Shown here: positions 24,658 to 36,600 of the stretch, one piece after another
Position numbering within the stretch: position 1 is the first letter of the stretch
Layout of the letters: every line of letters starts with the position of its first letter
DNA from: Mya arenaria
Lineage: Eukaryota; Mollusca; Bivalvia; Myida; Myidae
Assembly: GCF_026914265.1 (NCBI RefSeq)
Contig: NC_069132.1
Location: 70,632,993 to 70,696,992 of the forward strand
Length of the DNA stretch: 64,000 nucleotides
Direction: 5' to 3'
Translations under genes and position numbers: made by a program
Notes under the pieces: model-generated
Databases searched by the model: none
Told to the model about the DNA's origin: nothing
What the model saw: the letters and a program-made list of their open reading frames with translations, nothing else

Positions 24658-27600
24658 TCATACCTCATCCCTGGATCTGGACTTGGCTTGTTTGGAGCTG
24701 ACTGACCACTTTTGGCTGGGCAGGTCACCATCACACTCAGAGATGACCAGTCCAACCTCTGCTTTGTGACTGTCCAGACACAGACCACTGTCTTGTCTTG
24801 CCAGCTGACCTTCTACTAACTCCCACTTCTGAAAGAAGAGAATTATTAATTTTAATATATTATAAAATCCTATTTCCAGAGAAAGTTTAAGATTTGTAAA
24901 AAAGTTGGGAGGATGTGTGCATCTCCATACTGAGAAGAAGTATATCTGTTTTATCTCTTTGTTATGAGTTTGTGCACACAGGGCCGTTACAAAATGAGGA
25001 GATATTCAGTTTTTGCTATGCTGCAGCATGTAATAGATAGATTTATTCGTGCATATATGTAAGTCATAGTAACAAACCATAAAGTTATAACACAGACAGA
25101 TTAACAGGATAACCCATTAAAGTTATTCAACTTATTTCCAATGGGGTCCTTATGACAAATATAATTATTTCAAGATCTCAGTTGTAAGCTGTTTAAAATT
25201 AGGTTTTCTTATACAAAAATAACATGCATGTACTCTTGACCAGTTAAAGAATGATTAAATGTCGAACTTTTACAGTTATAATGCAACTGACTGTTAAAAC
25301 CATATGACACTTTAGCATAATATGACAAAAATCTTCGAACTGATATGCAAGATTAAATGAATAACAATTAATAAAATAGGAAATCTTCCATTTCTGCACA
25401 TTTCATTCCAACAATGAGATGTGATTTCACTTCTTTTTTGAAAGTATTCTTATTTTTCAATTCTTTTAACTTTATTGGAAGACTGTTCCAGTCCTGGATT
25501 GCTTGATAAAAGAAAGTATTTGATATAAAACTGTCAGCCTGTGACACTTTAAAATTTCCAGCACTATGTCTACTGTTGTAAGAATGTGTGGATGAGACTA
25601 AAGTAAAATGTTCATGTAAGTATGATGGGCATTTGCTTTTAAAGATTTTATGTACATGGTTTAGTCTTAGTTGCTTTATCCTATTTTCTATATAAGCCAT
25701 CCAATATCACTGAAAGCCGAGACTTTCAGGGAAGTTTTACAATCATAGCCATAAATAAATCTGACAACTTTGTTCTGAGTGACCTGTAATCTGTTCTTGA
25801 ATTGTTTAGATATACCACTGTACCAAGATGTCGATGCATAGTCAAAATGACATTGTATTAAGGAGTTACTTAACAATCTTCTTAGATTCATATCTAAAAA
25901 ACGATTTTGTCTATATAAAAAATTTAGCTTAGAATTAACTTTACTGACAATATTGTTAACAATAGATGCAGCACTGAGATCATTGTCCTGGAGTATACTT
26001 CCAAGATATTTAACAGATTGTTTAGTTTTTTTGATATGGCCATTGCAGTTTACATTAAAGCTATCAACTTTTGTTATTTTTCTTTTAGACCCAAATAAAA
26101 TACATTCTGTTTTTCCAAGATGCAAAGACAGTTTGTTGTCAACTAACCACTTACTACAGTTTTCAAGTTCCTTGCTGAGTACATTACTAATAACAGACGG
26201 ATCATTGTGTGAGAAAAGGATAGCACTATCATCTGCATATAATATTAATTTACATTTTTCACTTATGCTTATACTCATATCATTGACATAGCATAAAAAC
26301 AGCAACGGTCCAAGTATGCTTCCTTGAGGAACGCCACAAGAGATGTTCATGAATTCAGACATTGTATTATTTACATTGACAACTAGTTTACGTCCAGATA
26401 AATATGATTGAAACCACTCAATTGAATCCACACCAATTTCTTTTAACTTCTGTAAGACTTAAAACTATTATTGAACATGTTCACCTATTAGAAGCTAACC
26501 TGAGATTTGAGCCCTGTGCAGAAGTGGACCATCACATAGCCATGAGTCTCTACAGGATCAGCTGTAAGGCACATCCCTCCACTAATAACCTCCCCAGACT
26601 GCTTTAATGACCAGTCCTGTTAGGAAATATACAGTCATTCACATTTACAAATGAAGATCATCCTTAAAACATGGTTAATTTTGCAATGGGCTAACTGACT
26701 TCACCAAAATATCCCTTATGGCTCACCAGTGAGTATTGCCAACAAAGGCCTTATCTCAAAGGTTTCAATCAGCAAATACCACTAAACCATTTTGTGCTTG
26801 TACAAAAGTTTAACAACTTCTTCCGAAACAGTTAACTTTAATTTTTCCAAAATATTCCAATGATCAATGAACCTACACGGCCGATCTCTAGTCACATAAA
26901 TAGACGAGTATACAATTAGGTTTCAATTTTATATGATTTCTTGCATTTGCAGATCGTGCCGTCCAGTTGTTAACTCCAGCCAGTGCCACATGGACTTTAT
27001 GGTTATAACGTTTACCTACACGGTGTCAACAATGAAGACATATTTATAAAAAGATCAATCTTTTATAACAAACTGTATTATCAGCAGGTTTAATGTATTG
27101 AATATGTTTATGTGTATTTAAAAATAATGTTTTACTGTTGAAATTTAGGCTTAAATAATACCTGTGGGATCACGGAAAACGTGCTTACAGACTTCCAAAG
27201 TACTGTACATACCTGGCTGCCAGTATGGGGATCACATGGGGCCAGCTTAGAGATAGTGGGTACATGGCCGACCTCAATGTCCACACACTGGTTGCCCTGG
27301 CGAAGGTTACCATACATAACCTCATCTGTAACAGGAGGCCTGTACACCGGAAGAAAACAAAGACAGTCTAAAGAAGCAAGATCAACTCATACCTATGTCT
27401 TGAAAAAAAAGCTTCATGAACATTAAACTTGTGCATTAATTCCAAACGCTATCTTTTATTGTGCTACCAATATTGAAACAATATTAAGTTTAGATAAATG
27501 CAATTGCAACTTGATCAGACATGACTGTGAAAGCTTTCTTTGTATAATAATCGTGCTAATGAGGTCCAACTACAGCATACATTCATATGGAAAAAAATAA

Positions 27601-30600
27601 TCTGATATTTTCCAAGGTTCTTACAAGAGTTCTGGGTAGACATTCTCCAGGAACCATTTGAACGTCTTACATCGCAACTGTTTCCGTAGACTTCTCCTCT
27701 CTGCCACACTGGACACACAGTTATAATTACAACCATACTTTCATTGGTAACACACAACTTTATAAACAATAGGTACAGTCACACTGAATCTTATCATTAG
27801 TGTATACTAATTTATTTGTATTGGATATGGAAGGATACTACATGCATGGGTTGATATGGATAGTGTCTGTTTCAGGGATAAAATCAGTACTGGTATCGCT
27901 TTTGAGAGCATGGGAGAATGTCCATATATGTGCTACTGGTTGAGCTTTAACCAACAGTTAGTAGTAAAAGGGGGTCGCCTTAGCCACTAGACAACTGTCA
28001 CTCTCATTCAACAGGCCCGTACAAGCTGGCCTGAACTCACTGGAAATAGTCTTTAAATGCTTAAAATGGAAAAAATCCGAGCCCACCCCTTCCGCAGCCT
28101 CAATGTCAATTTCCTTCCTTGGCGCCTGTTCAAAGGGACCCATAGATTGCATAACATCTACAACTTAATTTCTGACTTTCTTTACAATATTTTTTGAAAT
28201 TCTTTTCAAATATTTGACATCATATTCTAACCAATAAAAAGAAACAAGTAACATTGTTACAAACTGCCTCTGCAGGCAAACCTGGGTTATTTCGTACACA
28301 ACACACAAATTCATAACTTCATTGTCTTATTAGGGCTCATCTAGATAGATGATTTGTGCAAAATTGTAGACTTTTCTTCTATAAATTCATGTTCAACAAA
28401 AATCTTAAAGCCTTTGAAAGATGAAAACCAATAAGAATGTTTCTCTTAAATAACAGGGGCCTTATTCATAAAGCTTCTTAAAAGTCATTTCTTAACTTAA
28501 GATGATTTCTTAAAAATTTCAAAGTGACATTAAAAGAAATATATCTGTGTTTTAACAGTTAAGTATGTTTTTTAAAAATTAATAAGTTTTTATATCATAT
28601 AACCAATGAGATACTTAAATTAGGAAAGTGACTTAAATTAGGAAAGTGACTTAAGTTAGGAAAGTGACTTAAGTTAGGAAAGTGACTTAAGTTAGGAAAG
28701 TGACTTAAGTTAGGAAAGTGACTTAAATTAGGAAAGTGACTTAAATTAGGAAAGTGACTTAAGTTAGGAAAGTGACTTAAGTTAGGAAAGTGACTTAAGT
28801 TAGGAAGTGACTTCGGATGCTTTATGAATATCAGACTTCAGATGTCTCCCTGAAATTTTTGTCTATGATGAACCCTGTTTAAATATATAAGGACAGTCAA
28901 TTGTACCTGTCAACTGAGACCATGCGGGCTGACGGTTTTATGTGATAGAAAAATCTCTTGTAGTCATCCAACCAAACCTCTGCCACCCGCTTTACGTTCC
29001 TGTATACACAAGTAAAATACTGAAAGTTTCTTTGTTACCATAACTTGACATTTTCTCTTAACAAAACAAGTTATTTAGTTTTGAACAAATGAGGAAATAA
29101 ATTTGGGCAAAGAATAATTGATTCATCGCCAAAGACCTACAAGCATGTTTTAAAGTCAACTTTCAACTAAATGTTATTAATACTTGCAATAAACAATGTT
29201 AACTGGTAGTTGTTTAATGCAAGTGATTCAAACATTTAGGTAAAAGTAAATAAAATAAACACGTTCATGACAAATAAAACTTAAAGAAAAAAACTTTCTA
29301 TCATTTAACAAAAATCTATTTCAAGATACACAATAAAAATATATTTTCTTCCAGATCGGCACTGAGTTGTGACAAATAAGTTACCTTGTGTAGATATTTT
29401 CTCTGCCTTTCTGGATGCCAGTTAGTTCTTTGTCCAAATGCACCTGACCAACACGGCTGCACAGTACCCTCTCAACCGAACCGCCACACAACCACGCCTT
29501 CAACGACAACTCTGAAATACACATACAAGCTCTATGACACAAAACCATCTCTACAGAGATCTACAGATATACCACACAAGCTCTATAAATATCTCATAGA
29601 TGTTGCAACAATTCAGAAAGGGTATTCCAGTCATATACATATATTGATTGGTGATGAATGATATACGCAGGAAAACAAAAAATAATAGTGGCATCTACAT
29701 AAAAAGGAGTGAGTTACCTCCCAATCTCCAATCACACCTGCCTAGCTGTCTAAACCTTTCAAGTAAATCAATTGAATAGTCTTTGAGGTATTTACTTCAT
29801 ACTTCATATACAGAGGTATCTCATTGAGGACAAGTTCACTGTTCAAGAACCATAACTATGACCAATCCTGCCCAGCAGGTGTAGTATCAGTTATTGCCCT
29901 TTGTTAATTTTCATACTTATTTTTTGTCCAGAGCATAAATTGAAAAATCTTTGAGGTTTAGACGTCAAACATTATATACAGATATTTATTATTAAGGAAA
30001 AGTTAGTTGTTGCCCTTTGCTAATTTTCATACTATTTTGTCTGGAGCATAACTCAAAAAGCCTTTGAGGTATTGACTTCCAAGTACTTTAAGTAAGGTAC
30101 CTGACTGCCTGTGTGGAGATCACAGGGGTCCAGCTTGGAGATGGTGAGTATGTGGCTGATCTCCCAAGTACTTTACATACCTTGCTGCCTGTGTGGAGAT
30201 CACAGGGGTCCAGCTTGGAGATGGTGAGTACGTGGCTGACCTCCCAAAGTACTTTACATACCTTGCTTCCTGAATGGGAATCACAGGGGTCCAGCTTGGA
30301 GATGGTGAGTACGTGGCTGACCTCCAAAGTACTTTACATACCTTGCTGCCTGAATGGGGATCACAGGGGTCCAGCTTGGAGATGGTGAGTATGCGGCTGA
30401 CCTACCAAGTACTTTAAATACCTTGCTGCCTGAATGGGGATCACAGGGGTCCAGCTTGGAGATGGTGAGTATGTGGCTGACCTCCCAAGTACTTAACATA
30501 CATTGCTGCCTAAATGGGGATCACAGGGGTCCAGCTTGGAGATGGTGAGTATGTGGCTGATCTCCCAAGTACTTTACATACCTTGCTGCCTGTGTGGAGA

Positions 30601-33600
30601 TCACAGGGGTCCAGCTTGGAGATGGTGAGTACGTGGCTGACCTCCCAAAGTACTTTACATACCTTGCTTCCTGAATGGGAATCACAGGGGTCCAGCTTGG
30701 AGATGGTGAGTACGTGGCTGACCTCCAAAGTACTTTACATACCTTGCTGCCTGAATGGGGATCACAGGGGTCCAGCTTGGAGATGGTGAGTATGTGGCTG
30801 ATCTCCCAAGTACTTTACATACCTTGCTACCTGAATGAGGATCACAGGGACCAGCTTGGAGATGGTGAGTATGTGGCTGACCTCCCAAGTACTTTACATA
30901 CCTGGCTGCCTGTGTGGGGATCACAGGGGTCCAGCTTGGAGATGGTGGATACGTGGCTGACCTCTCGTGTACTTTACATACCTTGCTGTCTGTGTGTGGA
31001 TAACATGGGTTCAGCTTGGAGATGGTCGGTGCTTGGCTGACTTTCCAAGTAATTTACACATATTGCTGCCTATGTTGGGATCACAGGGGTCGAGCTAGGA
31101 GATGGTGGGTAGGTTGCTTCATGGCTGACTTTCCAAGTAATTTACATATATTGCTGCCTGTGTTTGGATCACATGTATGCAGCGTGGAGGTGGTGGGTAG
31201 GTTGCTGACCTCCCAAGCACTTTTCATACCTTGCTGCCTTTGTGGAGATCACAAGGGTCCAGCTTGGCATTGATGATAATGCGGATTACCTCCCAAGTCC
31301 AGAGAAGTGCAATGCACCAGAACCATAACTCTTGGTGCAGTATGTTTTTAGTGATTGCCCTTTGGTAATGTTAATACTTATTTCTGCAGAGATCTTAACT
31401 TAGAAAGTCTGTATGGTATTGACTACAAACTTTAAATTTATATACAGATAAATCTCATTAGGAGAAGTGCAGTGAGCAAGACCCATTACTCTGGGTGCAG
31501 CATTTTTTTAGTTATTGCCCTTTGTTTATTTTTTACACTTCAAAGTGTATATACAGATAGATCTCATTTAGCAAAAGTGCTATGCGAAGGAACCATAACT
31601 ACAGGCACTCTATTTTTTTAAGTTATTGGCATGTTTTGTGGTAAGGCGAAATTGATACTGTTCTAAATCAGCAGGTGATATGACAGTCTGTGATTGCTCT
31701 TGTTTTACTGCCTTTTTATTCTTAATAATTTTTTCATTTTGAAAATAAATTAGAAATAAATTGATGATTGTTTTATTTATTATCTTTCCAAAGGTGAGAA
31801 ATTCAGGCATTTATTATGGGTTAAAATGTCTTCATTTTAGGAGGCTTTTTAGGTGTTAAAATTACAAACCAATCCTGCCCAGCAGTTGGAACCTTCACAC
31901 AGATCAGTCCTACCCAGCAGATGGACCCTCACACATATCAATCCTGCCAAGCAGTTGGAACCCTCACACATATCAAACCTGCCCAGTAGTTGGAACCCTC
32001 ACACAGATCAATTCTTCCCAGCGGTTGGAACCCTCACACAGATCAATCCTGCCCAACTGTTGGAACCCCTAACACATATCAAACCTGCCCAGCCGTTGGA
32101 ACCCTCACACATATCAATCCTGCCCAGCAGTTGGAACCCTCACACATATCAATCCTGCCCAGCAGTTGGACCCTCTCACACAGGTCAATCCTGCCCAGCA
32201 GTTGGAACCCTCACACATAACAATCCTGCCCAGCAGTTGGAACCCTCACACATATCAATCCTGCCCAGCAGTTGGAACCCTCACACATATCAAACCTTCC
32301 CAGCAGTTGGAACCCTCACACATAACAATCCTGCACAGCAGTTGGAACCCTCACACAGATCAATCCTGCCCAGCAGTTTGAACCCTTACACATATCAATC
32401 CTGCCCAGCAGTTGGAACCCTCACACATATTAATCCTGCCCAGCCATTGGACCCTCTCACACATATCAATCCTGCCCAGCAGTTTGACCCTCTCACACAG
32501 ATCAATCCTGCCCAGCAGTTGGACCCCTCACACATATCAATCCTGCCCAGCAGTTGGACCCTCTCACACATATCAATCCTTCCCAGCAGTTGGTACCCTC
32601 ACACAGATCAATCCTGCCCAGCAGTTGGACCCTCTCACACATATCAATCCTTCCCAGCAGTTGAAACCCTCACACATATCAATCCTTCCCAGCAGTTTGA
32701 CCCTCTCACACATATCAATCCTTCCCAGCAGTTGGAACCCTCACACATATCAATCCTTTCCAGCAGTTGGACCCTCTCACACATATCAATCCTGTCCAGC
32801 AGTTGGAACCCCTAACACATATCAATCCTTTCCAGCAGTTAGACCCTCTCACACAGATCAATCCTGCCCAGAGCTGGAACCCTCATATAGATCAATCCTG
32901 CCCTGCAGTTGGAACCCTCACACAGATCAATCCTTCCCAGCAGTTGGAACCCCTAACACATATCAATCCTTCCCAGAAGTTGGACCCTCTCACACATATC
33001 AATCCTGCCCAGCAGTTGGAACCCTCACACATATCAATCCTTTCCAGCAGTTGGAACCCTCACACATATCAATCCTGCCGAGCAGTTGGACCCTTTCACA
33101 CATATCAATCCTGCCCAACCGTTGGACCCTCTCACACATATCAATCCTGCCCAACTGTTGGAACCCTCACACATATCAATCCTGCCCAGCAATTGGAACC
33201 CTCACACATATCAATCCTGCCCAGCCGTTGGACCCTCTCACACAGATCAATCCTGCCCAACTGTTAGACCCTCTCACACATATCAATCCTGCCCAACTGT
33301 TGGACCCTCTCACACATATCAATCCTGCCCAACTGTTGGAACCCTCAAGCATATCAATCCTGCCCAACTGTTGGACCCTCTCACACATATCAATCCTGCC
33401 GAACTGTTGGAACCCTCAAGTATATCAATCCTGCACAGCAGTTGGAACCCTCACACATATCAAGCCTGCCCAACTGTTGGACCCTCTCAAGCATATCAAT
33501 CCTGCCCAACTGTTGGAACCCTCACACATATCAATCCTGCCCAGCAGCTGGAGCCCTCACACAGATCAATCCTTCCCAGCAGTTGGAACCCCTAACACAT

Positions 33601-36600
33601 ATCTATCCAGCCCAGCAGTTGGACCCTCTCACACATATCAATCCTGCCGAGCAATTGGTACCCTCACACATACCAATCCTTTCCAACAGTTGGAACCCTC
33701 ACACATATCAATCCTGCCAAGCAGTTGGACCCTCTCACACATATCAATCCTGCCCAACCGTTGGACCCTCTCACACATATCAATCCTGCCCAACTGTTGG
33801 ACCCTCTCATACATATCAATCCTGACCAACTGTTGGAACCCTCACACATATCAATCCTGCCCAGCAGCTGGAACCCTCACACATATCAATCCTGCCCAAC
33901 CGTTGGACCCTCTCACACATATCAATCCTGCCCAGCAGTTGGAACCCTCACACATATCAAGCCTGCCCAACCGTTGGACCCTCTCACACATATCAATCCT
34001 GCCCAACTGTTGGAACCCTCACACATATCAATCCTGCCCAGCAGCTGGAGCGCTCACACATATCAATCCTGCCCAACCGTTGGACCCTCTCACACAGATC
34101 AATCCTGCCCAACTGTTGGACCCTCTCAAACATATCAATCCTGCCTAACTGTTGGACCCTCTCATACATATCAATCCTGCCCAACTGTTGGAACACTCAA
34201 GCATATCAATCCTACCCAACCGTTGGACCCTCTCACACATATCAATCCTGCCCAACTGTTGGAACCCTCACACATATCAATCCTGCCCAGCAGCTGGAGC
34301 GCTCACACATATCAATCCTGCCCAACCGTTGGACCCTCTCACACAGATCAATCCTGCCCAACTGTTGGACCCTCTCAAACATATCAATCCTGCCCAACTG
34401 TTGGACCCTCTCATACATATCAATCCTGCCCAACTGTTGGAACCCTCACACATATCAATCCTGCCCAGCAGCTGGAACCCTCACACATATCAATCCTGCC
34501 CAACCGTTGGACCCTCTCACACATATCAATCCTGCCCAGCAGTTGGAACCCTCACACATATCAAGCCTGCCCAACCGTTGGACCCTCTCACACATATCAA
34601 TCCTGCCCAACTGTTGGAACCCTCACACATATCAATCCTGCCCAGCAGCTGGAGCGCTCACACATATCAATCCTGCCCAACCGTTGGACCCTCTCACACA
34701 GATCAATCCTGCCCAACTGTTGGACCCTCTCAAACATATCAATCCTGCCCAACTGTTGGACCCTCTCAAACATATCAATCCTGCCCAACTGTTGGAACAC
34801 TCAAGCATATCAATCCTGCCCAACCATTGGACCCTCTCACACATATCAATCCTGCCTAACTGTTGGACCCTCTCATACATATCAATCCTGACCAACTGTT
34901 GGAACCCTCAAGCATATCAATCCTGCCCAACCGTTGGACCCTCTCACACAGATCAATCCTGTCCAGTGGTTGGAACCCCTAACACATATCAATCCTTCCC
35001 AGCAGTTGGACCCTCTCACACATATCAATCCTGCCAAGCAGTTGGACCCTCTTACACAGATCAATCCTTCCCAGCGGTTGGAACCCTCACACATATCAAT
35101 CCTTCCCAGCAGTTGGACCCTCTCACACATATCAATCTTTTCCAGCAGTTGGAACCCTCACGCATTTCAATCCTACCCAACCGTTGGAACCTCTCACATA
35201 TCAATCCTGCCCAACTGTTGGAACCCTCACGCATATCAATCCTGCCCAACTGTTTGAACCCTCACACATATCAATCCTGCCCAACTGTTGGAACCCTCTC
35301 ACATATCAATCCTGCCCAACCGTTGGACTCTCTCACACATATCAATCCTGCCAAGCAGTTGGACCCTCTCACACAGATCAATCCTTCCCAGCAGTTGGAA
35401 CCCCTAACACATATTAATCCTTCCCAGCAGTTGGACCCTCTCACACATATCAATCCTGCCCAGCAGCTAGAACCCTCACACATATCAATCCTGCCCAACC
35501 GTTGGACCCTCTGACACATATCAATCCTGCCCAGCAGTTGGACCCTCTCACACATATCAATCTTTTCCAACAGTTGGAACCCTCTCACATAACAATCCTG
35601 CCCAACTGTTGGAACCTCTCACATATCAAGCCTGCCCAACTGTTGGAACCCTCACACATATCAATCCTGCCCAACTGTTGGAACCCTCTCACACAGGTCA
35701 ATCCTGCCCAACTGTTGGAACCCTCACACATATCAATCCTACCCAACCGTTGGAACCTCTCACATATCAATCCTGCCCAACTGTTGGAACCCTCACACAT
35801 ATCAATCCTGCCCAACTGTTGAAACCCTCACACATATCAATCCTGCCCAACCATTTGAACCCTCACATATCAATCCTGCCCAGCAATTGGAACTTTCACA
35901 CATATCAATCCTGGCCAACTGTTGGAATCTCTCACACATATCAATCCTGCCCAACTGTTGGAATCTCTCACACATCAATTTTACCCAACTGTTGGAATCT
36001 CTAACACATATCAATCCTGCCCAGCAGTTGGAACCCTCACACAGATCAATCCTGTCCAGTGGTTGGAATCTCTCACACATATCAATCCTGCCCAGTGGTC
36101 GGAACACCTAACACAGATCAAACCTGCCTAGTGGTTGGACCCTCTCACATATATCAATCCTGTCCAGTGGTTGCAACCTCTTTCACTGCCATGACCCAGT
36201 ACACTAGAGTCTTGAAAACAGAAAACTAACAAAGAATGTGTTCATACACCTTTTTTTTCTCCTTCCTGCACTTCCAGGATAGGGTAAAGCTGAACATTTC
36301 AGACATAAAGTCCAAGGTCATTGTTAAAAAACACTCCTGAAAACATTAGTCTGCCAATCCAGAATGAATTGACCCACCTATGTTTTCACCTCCCTGCCCA
36401 TCAAAGCCTGGGTCCAGTCTACCTAGCTGTCGGAATCTCTCCCGTCCAACACAGAACACCTGGCCCCGATACACAATGGTCCTGAAAACATTCCATACCA
36501 CACTGCAGTATATATTTGTGCGGTATTTGAAGATTTGATAAATTACAATGCTTAGTGTTATAACACATTTGTTTAGAGCCAAATTCTTGTGTACATTAAG

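Noticed and set aside
27950-28020. tRNA-like sequence on the minus strand (gtctagtggctaaggcgacc)
   Set aside because: A good A-box match, but no B box at the right distance and no cloverleaf; probably a SINE scrap at most.
31853-36131. Very long open frames (up to 578 codons) across the 35/36-bp array on both strands
   Set aside because: They are repeats of [12 protein letters not shown] or [12 protein letters not shown] type caused by 36-bp units that keep frame; frames switch wherever a 35-bp unit occurs, and the array sits inside an intron.
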